From an uncultured Pelagibacteraceae bacterium (GTDB lineage: Bacteria > Pseudomonadota > Alphaproteobacteria > Pelagibacterales > Pelagibacteraceae): a stretch of DNA of 64,000 nt. The notes below the pieces were generated by a model, which was not told the DNA's origin, ran no database searches, and saw only the letters and a list, made by a program, of their open reading frames with translations. Both the position numbers and the translations under genes were made by a program. This document shows positions 51,557 to 61,340 of the stretch, one piece after another. Where the stretch lies: assembly GCA_902540275.1 (NCBI GenBank), contig CACBMB010000003.1:1-64000 (forward strand), written 5' to 3'. Each line of letters opens with the position of its first letter. Positions within the stretch are counted from its first letter, which is position 1.

Positions 51557-52963
51557 ATGAGTGCTAAAGATGTTTTAAAATTTATTAAAGATAAAGAAGC
51601 AGAATTTGTTGATTTAAGATTTACAGATCCAAGAGGTAAATTGCAACATTTAACAATGGATTGCACTGCAGTTGATGAAGGTATGTTAAACGATGGTGTA
51701 TTCTTTGATGGATCTTCGATTGCTGGCTGGAAAGCTATAAATGAATCTGACATGATTTTAAAACCAGATTTATCAAGATTTTTTTTAGACCCTTTCACTT
51801 CTCATAATACAGTTGTTTTATTTTGTGACATTTTAGATGCAATTAAAAAAACACCTTACGAAAGAGATCCAAGAGGGGTTGCAAAAAAAGCTGAAGAATA
51901 TTTAAAAAAGTCTGGAATTGGTGATAAAGCATTCTTTGGTCCAGAACCTGAATTTTTTGTTTTTGATGATGTAAGAATAAAAAATGATATGAACGAATGT
52001 GGTTTTAAACTTGATAGTAAAGAAGGTCCTTATAACTCAGGAAAAGAATACGATAACGGTAATATGGGACATAGACCTGGAATTAAAGGTGGTTATTTCC
52101 CAGTGCCTCCTGTTGACAGTGAACAAGATATGAGAGGTGAATATTTAAAAAATTTAAAAGAAGTTGGAATTAAAGTTGAAAAACACCACCATGAAGTTGC
52201 ACCAAGTCAGCATGAACTAGGAATGTATTTTGGAACATTGGTTCAGCAAGCAGATAACGTTCAGTTATATAAATATGTTGTGCAAATGGTTACACACTCG
52301 TTTGGAAAAACAGCAACATTTATGCCAAAGCCAGTAGCAGGAGACAATGGCTCAGGCATGCATACACATCAATCTATTTGGAAAGGTGATACTCCAGTTT
52401 TTTCTGGTGATGCGTATGCTGGACTATCTGAGACAGCACTACATTACATTGGTGGTATTCTAAAACATGCTAAAGCAATCAATGCATTCGCTAACGCTAC
52501 TACTAATAGTTATAAAAGATTAATTCCTGGATTTGAAGCTCCAGTTCTTTTAGCTTACTCTGCAAGAAACAGGTCTGCTTCTTGTAGAATTCCAATAACT
52601 TTGAGTAAAAAAGGAGCTAGATGTGAAATTAGATTTCCAGATGCATCAGGAAATCCCTATTTAACATTTGCAGCTATGTTAATGGCTGGAATTGATGGGA
52701 TTAAAAATAAAATACATCCAGGTGATTCTTTTGATAAAGATTTGTATGATTTACCTCCTGAAGAAGTTAAATCTATCCCAACTGTATGTGGATCTTTAAG
52801 AGAAGCAATGGAGAGTTTAGATAAGGATAGAGATTTTTTAACTCAAGGTGGTGTATTTACTGATGATCAAATTGATGCTTATATAGCTCTTAAGTTTGAA
52901 GAAATTCATAAATTCGAACACGCACCTCATCCGGTAGAGTTTGAGATGTATTATAGCTGCTAG
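51557..52963 (+). CDS. glnA: glutamine synthetase type I
   Basis: A 468-residue GS I-beta enzyme making glutamine from glutamate, ammonium and ATP. FDGSSIAGW (near residue 51) is the Asp-50 loop, PEPEFFVFD (~residue 131) is a metal-site segment, and MPKPVAGDNGSGMHTHQS (~residue 256) is the ATP and glutamate site. Tyr in KDLYDLPPEE is the adenylylation site, so activity can be switched off covalently. The frame is open 25 codons upstream, but the ATG with TAGGAGAG before it is the true start. The leader of about 140 bases from ybaK holds its promoter; no clear riboswitch was seen. Confidence 0.95.
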   Translation: MSAKDVLKFIKDKEAEFVDLRFTDPRGKLQHLTMDCTAVDEGMLNDGVFFDGSSIAGWKAINESDMILKPDLSRFFLDPFTSHNTVVLFCDILDAIKKTPYERDPRGVAKKAEEYLKKSGIGDKAFFGPEPEFFVFDDVRIKNDMNECGFKLDSKEGPYNSGKEYDNGNMGHRPGIKGGYFPVPPVDSEQDMRGEYLKNLKEVGIKVEKHHHEVAPSQHELGMYFGTLVQQADNVQLYKYVVQMVTHSFGKTATFMPKPVAGDNGSGMHTHQSIWKGDTPVFSGDAYAGLSETALHYIGGILKHAKAINAFANATTNSYKRLIPGFEAPVLLAYSARNRSASCRIPITLSKKGARCEIRFPDASGNPYLTFAAMLMAGIDGIKNKIHPGDSFDKDLYDLPPEEVKSIPTVCGSLREAMESLDKDRDFLTQGGVFTDDQIDAYIALKFEEIHKFEHAPHPVEFEMYYSC

Positions 52964-52974
52964 TAATATTTTAA

Positions 52975-53145
52975 TTACTGCTTAGTTGTAGCTATAGTGT
53001 CTTTGTTAACGCCTTTTTTAACTACGTAATCCTGAGTACCGTTAGCACCAGTCTCTACTTCTTTACGTAGATCTTTAAAAAAAGATTTTTCTTTTAAAGA
53101 ATCTTTAAGACCTTTAACAAGATTTTTAAATTCAAATTTATTCAT
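52975..53145 (-). CDS. 56-residue basic, helical small protein of unknown function
   Basis: An ATG-started frame of 56 codons on the reverse strand, not previously listed because of its size. It starts MNKFEFKNLVKGLKDSLKEK, is rich in Lys and ends IATTKQ. The first half should form an amphipathic helix, and the second half is more polar (TGANGTQDYVVKKG). No signal peptide is seen. It lies between glnA and sufA, convergent with glnA and separated from its stop by eleven bases. I do not recognise it. Coding-like codon use and a clean start support it as a real gene. Confidence 0.55.
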   Translation of the reverse strand: MNKFEFKNLVKGLKDSLKEKSFFKDLRKEVETGANGTQDYVVKKGVNKDTIATTKQ

Positions 53146-53211
53146 GATTCATTTATACACTAGATATGCATTATACGCAATACTGCTATGCAACTTGTGG
53201 GATACTAGAAA

Positions 53212-53547
53212 TTAATCAATTTTAAATGACTCTCCACAGCCACAACGCTCAGTTTCGTTGGGATTATTGAATACAAAAGTAGAGGAAAAATCCTCTTTTT
53301 TATAATCCATTTCAGTTCCTAATAAATACATGACAGCTGCAGAATCGATAAAAACTTTTACGCCTTTTTCCTCGATAATTTCATCATTTGGATTTAATTC
53401 TTTAGAGTATTCCATGACATAAGACATGCCAGCACATCCACCAGATTTTACAGAAACTCTAACGCCTAATGCATTTTTTTCGGCGCTAGACATTATTTCT
53501 TTAATTCTATTTGCTGCATTGTCACTTAATTTTATTATTGGGTTCAT
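53212..53547 (-). CDS. sufA: HesB/IscA-type iron-sulfur carrier
   Basis: A 111-residue A-type carrier that receives clusters from the SUF scaffold and delivers them to apoproteins. The three conserved cysteines are in SGGCAGMSY (Cys38) and ERCGCGESF near the C terminus. It is last in the leftward SUF operon and its start abuts the end of sufT (shared base), so the operon position favours SufA. ErpA or IscA are equally possible by sequence. Confidence 0.88.
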   Translation of the reverse strand: MNPIIKLSDNAANRIKEIMSSAEKNALGVRVSVKSGGCAGMSYVMEYSKELNPNDEIIEEKGVKVFIDSAAVMYLLGTEMDYKKEDFSSTFVFNNPNETERCGCGESFKID

Positions 53548-53843
53548 TATAAATTCAACTCCAGTTTTGCAGCATCAGACATCATATCTTTTGTCCATGG
53601 TGGATCCCAAACTAATTCAAGGTCAACCTCATCTATCCCCTCTACTTGCATTGCACCCTCTTTAACTTCTTTAGGTAAACTTTCTGCAACGGGACAATTA
53701 GGTGTTGTAAGTGTCATTTTTATTTCAGCTTTTTTACCTTTAACTTGTATATCATAGATTAACCCAAGTTCATATATATTCACAGGTAACTCAGGGTCAT
53801 AAATTTTTCTTATTTCTTCTATTATTTTATTTTTAACTTCCAT
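53547..53843 (-). CDS. sufT: SufT (DUF59/MIP18-like) Fe-S maturation factor
   Basis: A 98-residue DUF59 protein. IYDPELPVNIYELGLIYDIQ (near residue 14) and LTTPNCPVAESLP (with the conserved Cys at ~50) are the family core, and WDPPWTKDMMS closes it. It helps insert Fe-S clusters in SUF systems. It lies between sufU and sufA in the operon, five bases after sufU. Confidence 0.88.
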   Translation of the reverse strand: MEVKNKIIEEIRKIYDPELPVNIYELGLIYDIQVKGKKAEIKMTLTTPNCPVAESLPKEVKEGAMQVEGIDEVDLELVWDPPWTKDMMSDAAKLELNL

Positions 53844-53848
53844 AATAA

Positions 53849-54313
53849 TTAATCTTCTGTACTAACTTGTTTACCATCGTTTTCCATTGCTGACACTAAA
53901 GTGTGCCATGATAAAGTAGCACATTTTACTCTCATAGGGTATTGTTTAACTCCTGAAAGACACATTAATTTTGTTTTATCATCCTCTTTTAAGATATTAT
54001 TCTTTAGTTCTGGATTTTCTTTTATCATTCCTAAAAAATCTTCTATAATTTCTTTAGCTTCGTTATCACTTTTGCCTTTAATTAAATCTGTCATTATTGA
54101 AGCAGATGCCATAGATATTGCACATCCACTTCCTTCAAAAGATATATCTTCAACTTTTCTTTGCTCATTTAATTTTAAATATACATGAACGTTATCACCA
54201 CATAATGGATTATTTCCTTTAGCATCTTTATTAAAATTTTCTGTCTTCCTCAAGTTTCTAGGATTTTTTCCGTGTTCTAAAATTATTTCTTGATAAAGTT
54301 CTTTTAAATTCAT
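53849..54313 (-). CDS. sufU: SufU/IscU-like scaffold or sulfur-transfer protein
   Basis: A 154-residue IscU-fold protein. The three conserved cysteines are in NPLCGDNVHV (~residue 38), GSGCAISMASASIM (~62), and MRVKCATLSWHTL (near residue 130), with an added Cys in LMCLSGV. The stretch between the second and third cysteines is longer than in IscU, which fits SufU, the zinc-dependent sulfur acceptor of SufS. It overlaps sufS by four bases. Confidence 0.88.
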   Translation of the reverse strand: MNLKELYQEIILEHGKNPRNLRKTENFNKDAKGNNPLCGDNVHVYLKLNEQRKVEDISFEGSGCAISMASASIMTDLIKGKSDNEAKEIIEDFLGMIKENPELKNNILKEDDKTKLMCLSGVKQYPMRVKCATLSWHTLVSAMENDGKQVSTED

Positions 54314-55530
54314 TTTAAATCAAAAATTTTTTTACAATTATTAATTCCTTCATTCAATTTATCTAAATCATCTTTGGTATTATATACTCCTAATGATGCT
54401 CTTGCACTTGCAGGAATACCTAATTTATCATGAAGAATTTGACAGCAATGATGACCTGCTCTGATTGCAACTCCTGTTTCATCTAAAATGGTTGCAATAT
54501 CATGAGGGTGGACACCTTCAATAGTAAAAGATAATACACCACCTCTTTCTTTGGGATTTCCAATTAATTTTACAGAATTATTTTTTTGTAAAATTTCTTG
54601 ACCATATTCAATTAGTTCTTTTTCATGTTTTATTATATTTTCAATTCCAATACTTTCGAGAAATTTTATTGACTGATCAAAGGCAATCACTTGTGCCGTA
54701 GCCATTGTTCCAGCTTCATATTTATTGGGAAGTTCACCATATGTAATTCTATCTTTTTTAACTTCATTAATCATACCTCCTCCACCTTGATAAGGTGGTA
54801 GTTGTTCTAACCATTTTTTCTTTCCATAAAGAACACCTAATCCTGTTGGACCATACATTTTATGACAAGAAATTGCGTAAAAATCACAATCTAAATCCTG
54901 CATATCTAATTTTAGATGTGGTCCTCCTTGACAACCATCAACCACAACTACAATTCCTTTTGAGTGCGCAAGTTGTGTAATTTCTTTGATAGGTAAAACT
55001 GAGCCAGTAACATTGGATAAATGAGTTATTGCAATTACTTTAGTTCTATCTGTTATTTCTTTTTCTATATTTTCAATTGGAATATCACCATCCTCATTAA
55101 TTTCTGCAAATTTTATTTTAATATTCTTAGATTTTCTCAAAAAGTGCCAAGGAACATAATTTGAATGATGTTCTAATTCTGTAATTAAAACTTCATCATT
55201 TGGTTCTAAAATTGTTTGACCTAAAGTATTAGCTACTAAATTTAGAGCTTCTGTCGCTCCTTTAGTAAAAACAATCTCGTTCTTATCTTTAGCATTAATA
55301 TATTTTTGAACAGAAACCCTTGTATTTTCATACAAATTAGTTGCTGCAACTGCCAAATAATGAAGGCTTCTACCTACATTTGAAAATTGCTTTGAATAAA
55401 AATCATTTATTCTATCCAAAACAACCTTGGGTTTTTGTGAAGAGTTTGCACTATCCAAGTAAACTAAGTCATTGTTATGAATTTTTTCGTCAAATATAGG
55501 AAATTCTTTTTTAATATTATCTATATTCAT
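54310..55530 (-). CDS. sufS: cysteine desulfurase
   Basis: A 406-residue PLP enzyme that strips sulfur from cysteine for cluster assembly. The PLP lysine is in AISCHKMYGPTGLGVLYG (~residue 226), and the persulfide cysteine lies in IRAGHHCCQIL near residue 362. NSSQKPKVV and the N-terminal YLDSANSS are typical of SufS. It overlaps sufU and sufD at its ends, so the operon is tightly coupled. Confidence 0.94.
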   Translation of the reverse strand: MNIDNIKKEFPIFDEKIHNNDLVYLDSANSSQKPKVVLDRINDFYSKQFSNVGRSLHYLAVAATNLYENTRVSVQKYINAKDKNEIVFTKGATEALNLVANTLGQTILEPNDEVLITELEHHSNYVPWHFLRKSKNIKIKFAEINEDGDIPIENIEKEITDRTKVIAITHLSNVTGSVLPIKEITQLAHSKGIVVVVDGCQGGPHLKLDMQDLDCDFYAISCHKMYGPTGLGVLYGKKKWLEQLPPYQGGGGMINEVKKDRITYGELPNKYEAGTMATAQVIAFDQSIKFLESIGIENIIKHEKELIEYGQEILQKNNSVKLIGNPKERGGVLSFTIEGVHPHDIATILDETGVAIRAGHHCCQILHDKLGIPASARASLGVYNTKDDLDKLNEGINNCKKIFDLK

Positions 55531-56774
55531 TCTTTTAATCCAATCATGTTTTTAACCAGGTTTTTAACTTCAGAGTCTGTTATCTTGTCAATTACATCGA
55601 CTATAAATCCATTTATTAAAAGTTCTTTAGATTGCTTATAATTAAGTCCTCTTGACATTAAATAAAATATTGAATTTTCATCTAAACTTCCTGACGCTGA
55701 TCCATGAGAACATTTTACATCATCAGCATAAATTTCTAATTCTGGTTTAGCATTAAATTCTGATGACTCATCTAATAAAATAGCTTTACTTAATTGATAG
55801 CCATCAGTTTTTTGTGCTTCAGAATTTACAAAAATTTTTCCTTGATATACAGCCTTAGAATCTTTTCCAAGAACACTTTTAATCAATTGATAACTTTTTG
55901 TATTTTCAACAAGATGATTTATCGATGTTCTAATTTCATGGTGTTGATCGTTCATTAATGTGATAATTCCATTAACGAATGCAGAGGAATAACTACCATT
56001 TAAGTTACAATTAATTTCATTTTTAAAAAAACTAGATCCAGAGGATAAAATAAAGTTTTCAGAAACACTATTTTCATCCTGATTAATATTATTGAAAGAA
56101 TATCCAATATTTTTATTATGATCATTATCAATTTTGTAATTTTTCAAAATAGAATTTTTTTTCAATTCAAAGTCATAAAAGATATTAATAAAATTTTTTT
56201 CTGATTGATGATTATTGTAATCTATTAATCTTAAAGAGCTATTTTGATCTAGTTCAAATTTTAATCTAATATTGATACTTTTCGATTTAATTTTATTATT
56301 TGTTGTATGGTAAATTACTAAAGGTTTTTTAAGATGATAATCTTTTTTAATTGAAATCTTATAAATCCTACTCGAAAAAGCATTATTTAAATCAACTAAT
56401 GAATTGAAATTTTTAATTTCACTTTCAGTCTCTGAAGTTTCATTTAATTTTATCTTTTCTGCATCTTCATAACTAAAATCAATTTTTTCAACTCTTCCAT
56501 TTATAAAAACAATTTTATTATGTTCTAATTCGTCTATAAAAACTGATGTATCAATTTTATTGGATGATGAATAATCACTAAAAAAACTTAACTCTCCAAT
56601 ATTTTTATGAATAATTTGATTAATGTCAGAGAATTTCCAATTTTCAAGTTTTTTGTTTGGAAAACCATTTAAGATGAATTTATCTAAGAACTTTTTTTTT
56701 AAATTAACATCAGTTTCAGATAAACCTGAAGTTTTAAATGTTTTTTCAAAATCAATTTTTATCTGTTCATTCAT
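55527..56774 (-). CDS. sufD: SUF scaffold component SufD
   Basis: A 415-residue beta-helix protein that forms the SufBC2D scaffold. The C-terminal region is well conserved: VLGKDSKAVYQGKIFVNSEAQKTDGYQ, then PELEIYADDVKCSHGSASGSLDENSIFYLMSRG. The histidine in CSHG is implicated in cluster building. The N-terminal third is divergent and lysine/asparagine-rich, as in other AT-rich genomes. It starts one base before the end of sufC. Confidence 0.9.
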   Translation of the reverse strand: MNEQIKIDFEKTFKTSGLSETDVNLKKKFLDKFILNGFPNKKLENWKFSDINQIIHKNIGELSFFSDYSSSNKIDTSVFIDELEHNKIVFINGRVEKIDFSYEDAEKIKLNETSETESEIKNFNSLVDLNNAFSSRIYKISIKKDYHLKKPLVIYHTTNNKIKSKSINIRLKFELDQNSSLRLIDYNNHQSEKNFINIFYDFELKKNSILKNYKIDNDHNKNIGYSFNNINQDENSVSENFILSSGSSFFKNEINCNLNGSYSSAFVNGIITLMNDQHHEIRTSINHLVENTKSYQLIKSVLGKDSKAVYQGKIFVNSEAQKTDGYQLSKAILLDESSEFNAKPELEIYADDVKCSHGSASGSLDENSIFYLMSRGLNYKQSKELLINGFIVDVIDKITDSEVKNLVKNMIGLKE

Positions 56775-57509
56775 TTAATTAAAACTTTCATAACCCTTTT
56801 TTTCTAACTCTAGTGCTAATTCTGGGCCACCAGATTTAATTATTTTACCGTTCATTAAAACATGTACAAAATCTGGCTTGATATAATCTAACAATCTTTG
56901 ATAATGAGTAATAATTAAAAATGAATTTTCTTTATTTCTAAGAGTATTTACTCCATCAGCAACAACCTTTAATGCATCTATATCTAAACCTGAATCTGTC
57001 TCATCTAAAATTGATAACTTTGGTGCTAACATTGACATTTGTAGAATTTCATTTTTCTTTTTTTCACCACCAGAAAAACCAACATTCAACTGTCTACTTA
57101 ATTTCTCTTCATCAAATTTTAATTCTTTTGCTTTTTCTTTTACAAGTTTTAAAAATTCAATTGTATCAAGCTCTTTTTCACCTCTTGCTTTTCTGATTGC
57201 ATTCAAAGAAGTTTTTAAAAAAATATTAGTATTTACCCCTGGAATTTCCAATGGATATTGAAAAGCTAAAAAAATACCTTTGTGAGCTCTTTCTTCAGTT
57301 TCTAAATCAAACAAGTTTTTATTTTCAAATAATATGTCTCCTGTTACTTCGTAACCTTTTTTTCCAGATAAAATATTAGATAGTGTGCTTTTTCCAGATC
57401 CATTAGGACCCATTATTGCGTGAACTTCTCCAGGTTTTATATCCAAAGAAAAGCCTTTTAATATTGACTTATTTTCAATGTTTGCGCTCAGATTGTTTAT
57501 TTTAAGCAT
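56775..57509 (-). CDS. sufC: SUF ATPase SufC
   Basis: A 244-residue ABC-type ATPase driving assembly on SufB-SufD. Walker A is GPNGSGKST (residues ~35-43), the signature is NVGFSGGEKKKNEILQM (~147), Walker B is LSILDETDSGLD (~170), and the H-loop is ITHYQRLLDYI (~201). All are intact. SufC ATPases characteristically carry the GFSGGEKK signature seen here. Its start overlaps the sufB stop by one base. Confidence 0.95.
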   Translation of the reverse strand: MLKINNLSANIENKSILKGFSLDIKPGEVHAIMGPNGSGKSTLSNILSGKKGYEVTGDILFENKNLFDLETEERAHKGIFLAFQYPLEIPGVNTNIFLKTSLNAIRKARGEKELDTIEFLKLVKEKAKELKFDEEKLSRQLNVGFSGGEKKKNEILQMSMLAPKLSILDETDSGLDIDALKVVADGVNTLRNKENSFLIITHYQRLLDYIKPDFVHVLMNGKIIKSGGPELALELEKKGYESFN

Positions 57510-58951
57510 TAACCGACGCTCCCCTCTAAACTAATACCTACAAGTTTTTGAGCTTCTACCGCAAACTCCATTGGTAATTGCTGTAATACTTCTTTGCAGA
57601 AACCATTCACAATTAGACCAACAGCTTCTTCTGAACTTAAACCTCTTTGTTGACAATAATGGAGTTGTTCCTCACTTATTTTTGATGTTGTTGCTTCATG
57701 AGCAATATTCGAGTCAAAATTTTTATTTTTAATGTAAGGAACAGTGTGAGCACCACATTTATTCCCCATCAAAAGAGAGTCACACTGAGTATAATTACTT
57801 GAATTTTTTGCTTTAGAATTGATATCAACAAGACCTCTATATGTCATATCTGAAAATCCAGCACTGATACCTTTGGAAATAATTTTACTTTTTGTATTTT
57901 TTCCTAAATGGATCATTTTAGTTCCTGTATCAGCTTTTTGATGATTATTTGTAATTGCTATTGAATAAAACTCTCCAATAGAATTGTCACCTTTTAAAAT
58001 ACAACTTGGATATTTCCAAGTTATAGCCGAACCAGTTTCAACTTGTGTCCAAGAAATTTTAGAATTTTTTCCCTTACATAATCCTCTTTTTGTAACAAAG
58101 TTATAAATACCTCCTTTGCCATTTTCATCACCAGGATACCAGTTTTGAACTGTAGAATATTTGATCTCAGCATCATCAAGTGCTATCAATTCAACATTAG
58201 CGGCATGTAATTGATTTTCATCTCTCATAGGGGCTGTACACCCTTCAAGGTAACTTACATAACTACCCTTATCAGCTATTATGAGTGTTCTTTCAAATTG
58301 ACCTGTTTCAGAAGCATTAATTCTGAAATAAGTTGACAATTCCATCGGACATCTAACTCCCTCAGGAATATAAACAAATGAACCGTCTGTAAAAACAGCT
58401 GAATTAAGTGTTGCAAAAAAATGATCTGTAGTAGGTATTACGGTTCCAAGATATTTTTTTACTAAATCTCCATGTTTTTGAATAGCTTCTGACATTGAAC
58501 AGAAAATAATTCCTTGTTTTGTCAATTCTTCTTTAAATGTTGTTGCCACAGAAACTGAATCGAACACTGCATCAACAGCAATACCATTTAATCTTGCTTG
58601 TTCCTGTAAAGGAATTCCAAGTTTTTTATAAGTTTCTAATAATTTAGGATCAAGCTCATCAAGACTTTTAGGTTTGTCCTTCATGCTTTTAGGTGCTGAA
58701 TAGTAATATAAATCTTGATAGTCAATTTTAGGATATTTTGGTTTCTGCCAGTTTGGTTCTTTTAATTCTTTGAACCTTTTAAATGCATTTAGTCTAAATT
58801 CTAACATCCATTCAGGCTCTTTTTTAATATCAGATATAAATTTAATTACATCCTCATTCAAACCTTTTGGCGCTTTGATATTTTCAATATCAGTTGAAAA
58901 CCCATATTTATAATCTTTTAACTTTTCTATATCTTTCTCTCTAGTATCCAT
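57509..58951 (-). CDS. sufB: SUF scaffold component SufB
   Basis: About 480 residues, the main scaffold subunit on which [4Fe-4S] clusters form. The C-terminal half holds [40 protein letters not shown], and the cysteine used in sulfur transfer is in EGCTAPM (near residue 240). I chose the ATG with GAAGAA upstream. An in-frame GTG six codons earlier inside the iscR end is an alternative. It follows iscR with almost no gap. Confidence 0.93.
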   Translation of the reverse strand: MDTREKDIEKLKDYKYGFSTDIENIKAPKGLNEDVIKFISDIKKEPEWMLEFRLNAFKRFKELKEPNWQKPKYPKIDYQDLYYYSAPKSMKDKPKSLDELDPKLLETYKKLGIPLQEQARLNGIAVDAVFDSVSVATTFKEELTKQGIIFCSMSEAIQKHGDLVKKYLGTVIPTTDHFFATLNSAVFTDGSFVYIPEGVRCPMELSTYFRINASETGQFERTLIIADKGSYVSYLEGCTAPMRDENQLHAANVELIALDDAEIKYSTVQNWYPGDENGKGGIYNFVTKRGLCKGKNSKISWTQVETGSAITWKYPSCILKGDNSIGEFYSIAITNNHQKADTGTKMIHLGKNTKSKIISKGISAGFSDMTYRGLVDINSKAKNSSNYTQCDSLLMGNKCGAHTVPYIKNKNFDSNIAHEATTSKISEEQLHYCQQRGLSSEEAVGLIVNGFCKEVLQQLPMEFAVEAQKLVGISLEGSVG

Positions 58952-58952
58952 T

Positions 58953-59378
58953 TTAAATTCTTCTTTCACTATTATCTTTAACTAAATCATACAAACTTTT
59001 TTCCTCAAAAAAATTATTAATATGATTTTCAAGTTCATCCCAAAGATTATGTGTTAAACATTTTGTAGATTTACCGTTACATCCTTTTTTTGACTCTTTT
59101 TTACATTGAACAGTTTTTACTTTTTCATCTACTGCATCAAAAATATTCGTTAACTTAATTTCTTTAGCATTTTTATTTAAAACGTAACCACCCTGAATTC
59201 CTCTTACACTTTGAACAATTTCTTTTTTTCTTAATTTAGAAAAAATTTGTTCTAAATAATCTAGTGAAATTCCTTGCCTTAAAGATATATCTCTCAAAGA
59301 AACTGGATTGACATTGTCAAATCTAGCTAAATCAGCTAAGGCCATTACCGCATATCTTCCTTTAGATGTAAGTTTCAT
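58953..59378 (-). CDS. iscR: IscR-like Rrf2-family Fe-S-sensing repressor
   Basis: A 141-residue regulator. [18 protein letters not shown] begins the winged helix, and [24 protein letters not shown] is the DNA-reading helix. Cluster cysteines are Cys92, Cys100 and Cys107 with a possible His110 ligand; the spacing (seven and six residues) is longer than in E. coli IscR (five and five). The gene heads the suf operon. A near-perfect IscR site overlaps its own promoter, so it most likely represses the operon when [2Fe-2S]-loaded. Confidence 0.9.
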   Translation of the reverse strand: MKLTSKGRYAVMALADLARFDNVNPVSLRDISLRQGISLDYLEQIFSKLRKKEIVQSVRGIQGGYVLNKNAKEIKLTNIFDAVDEKVKTVQCKKESKKGCNGKSTKCLTHNLWDELENHINNFFEEKSLYDLVKDNSERRI

Positions 59379-59399
59379 AAATCCGCTATTTACAAGGGG

Positions 59400-59431
59400 T
59401 ATATATAAACCTGACTAAAATAGTCAAGTAT
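59400..59431 (-). promoter_or_regulatory. iscR-suf promoter with overlapping IscR type-1 box
   Basis: On the reverse strand TTGACT (59427-59422) and TATATA (59405-59400) form -35 and -10 elements 16 bases apart. The same place on the plus strand contains CCTGACTAAAATAGTCAAG followed by TAT (59410-59431), fitting the E. coli IscR type-1 consensus (SYYGACT R WWW Y AGTCRRS TAT) at every position from S onward; only the first ATA half-match is off. The site covers the -35, as expected for repression. Confidence 0.8.
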
Positions 59432-59512
59432 ATAGGTTTAAAAAAAACTATCAATTTGTCACGTACTTGTGCTATGTCTACTTTTTTTTTGAGAATAATT
59501 ATCATTTACAAG

Positions 59513-60169
59513 ATGGATAATAAAATTTTAGAAATATTCATTCCAGGACCTGCGGGCAGACTAGAGGCAAAATATTTTAAAAGTAAAAAAAATACTGCAC
59601 CAATTGCTTTAGTATTACAACCACATCCTCAGTACGGTGGCACAATGAATAATAAAGTTGTTGTGGAAACATTTCGTACTTTTATGGAAAATGATTTTTC
59701 AGTGTGCAGAGTAAATTTTAGAGGTGTCGGTAAAAGTGATGGAGAATTTGATAATGGTCAAGGTGAATTAGCGGACGCTGCTGCTGCACTAGACTGGTTG
59801 GAGAGAGAAAATTTTGATAACTCTCAATGTTGGGTTACAGGATTTTCTTTTGGGTCTTTGATAGCAATGCAGTTACTTATGAGAAGACCTGAAATTAATA
59901 GATTTATAGCTATTTCTCCTCAACCTAATGTTTATGATTTTTCATTTCTATCACCATGTCCAACCTCTGGATTAATGGTGTACGGAAAAAAAGATGAATT
60001 GGTGCCAGTTGATCATATTAAAGATCTAGAAAAAAGATTAAGTTCTCAAAAAGGAATAAAAGTAGATTTTCAATCTGTGCCAGAGGCAAATCATTTTTTT
60101 TCCAAAAATGAAAATGACTTAACTAAATATCTCAATAAATATATCAAAAAAGAAACTGCTTTATATTAA
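59513..60169 (+). CDS. alpha/beta hydrolase
   Basis: About 218 residues of alpha/beta-hydrolase fold of the small CC-type (COG2945-like). HPHPQYGGTMNNKVV near residue 35 is the oxyanion region, VNFRGVGKSDGEFDNGQGE follows, and the nucleophile elbow is GFSFGS (~residue 114). A late acid in YGKKDELVPVDH and His in EANHFF complete a likely catalytic triad. The open frame extends 19 codons upstream, but the ATG after AAG gives the family start. Substrate is unknown. It diverges from iscR and shares TTAA with the convergent anmK. Confidence 0.8.
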   Translation: MDNKILEIFIPGPAGRLEAKYFKSKKNTAPIALVLQPHPQYGGTMNNKVVVETFRTFMENDFSVCRVNFRGVGKSDGEFDNGQGELADAAAALDWLERENFDNSQCWVTGFSFGSLIAMQLLMRRPEINRFIAISPQPNVYDFSFLSPCPTSGLMVYGKKDELVPVDHIKDLEKRLSSQKGIKVDFQSVPEANHFFSKNENDLTKYLNKYIKKETALY

Positions 60170-61293
60170 AAATTATTTACAATAGTTCCACCAGAAATGG
60201 GTTCATTGCATCCAGTTGTTGCAGGATATGAAATAGGTAACTTTAAAAAAGATCTGATAGCGAGATAGGCAAATGCTTGAGATTCTACAAAATCACCATC
60301 AATACCATAATCGTCGATAGACTGTATAACTAAATCTTTTGCTAACTCATTTTTAATTCTTTGAACTAATGTAGTATTTTTTCTTCCACCACCACAAAGT
60401 AAAATTTTCGATATTTTATATTTTGTTTTTAACAAAAAATTATGGAGTTCTGTAGTAATTATTTTACTCGAAAAATCTGTTAACGTTGATGCTCCATCTT
60501 CCAAACTTAAACCTCTTACAAAATTTAAATCAAAATCTTTTGTGTCAAATGAAAATATATTTTTATTGACTCTATTATCAAAAATATCAAGAGCCTGATT
60601 TAAAATTAATTTATTTATTTTACCTAATTTTGCAATTTTTCCGTCTTTATCAAACTTATCATTTGTTTTGTTTCTTATCCACTCATCTATTAAACAATTT
60701 CCAGGTCCCAAATCTTTACTTTTTAAACTGTTTTTACGATGCTTGCTTATTACAGTAACATTTGCAATACCACCTATATTTAAAATACAAACAGGCAATT
60801 CAATTTTTTTTTTATTTATAATCAACTTGTGGAATATTGGAGTTAATGGAGCCCCTTCACCACCATTTTTAATATCATTCTGCCTAAAATCATAAATTAT
60901 AGTTTTTTTAGTTAATTGAGACAAAAGATTGCCGTCTCCTAGTTGTCTTGAAACTTTCTCTGAGGGATTATGATATACAGTCTGACCATGAAAACCAATA
61001 AAATCTATTTTTTTATCTATCGTTTCTAAAATTTGATTAACAATTTTTGCATGAAAAATTGTAATTTCTCTTTCAAGTTCATTAATTTCACTTTTATTGG
61101 TATTGAGATCGTTAGATTTTAAAATTTTATCTCTTAAAAAATGAAGATTTTCATAGATTTTTTGATCATATTTAAAATATTTATTAGTAACTTCATGAAA
61201 TCGATCAATCCCATCTGAATCAATAATTGAAGCGTCTACTCCATCTCCAGAAGTACCACTCATCAAGCCTAATGCTGTATATAACTTTCCCAT
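60166..61293 (-). CDS. anmK: anhydro-N-acetylmuramic acid kinase
   Basis: A 375-residue sugar kinase of the ASKHA fold that opens and phosphorylates 1,6-anhydroMurNAc in peptidoglycan recycling. LMSGTSGDGVDASIIDSDG (residues 11-29) is the ATP-binding signature. GFHGQTVYHNP follows (~residue 98), then FNIGG-like LNIGGIANVT (~171), DLGPGNCLIDEW, and CGGGRKNTTL near the end. Length and motifs match AnmK. It diverges from tyrS. Confidence 0.93.
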   Translation of the reverse strand: MGKLYTALGLMSGTSGDGVDASIIDSDGIDRFHEVTNKYFKYDQKIYENLHFLRDKILKSNDLNTNKSEINELEREITIFHAKIVNQILETIDKKIDFIGFHGQTVYHNPSEKVSRQLGDGNLLSQLTKKTIIYDFRQNDIKNGGEGAPLTPIFHKLIINKKKIELPVCILNIGGIANVTVISKHRKNSLKSKDLGPGNCLIDEWIRNKTNDKFDKDGKIAKLGKINKLILNQALDIFDNRVNKNIFSFDTKDFDLNFVRGLSLEDGASTLTDFSSKIITTELHNFLLKTKYKISKILLCGGGRKNTTLVQRIKNELAKDLVIQSIDDYGIDGDFVESQAFAYLAIRSFLKLPISYPATTGCNEPISGGTIVNNF

Positions 61294-61340
61294 TCTTATT
61301 TTTTTTTAATAAAATTTGTATATTGTATAATTATTAGCTT

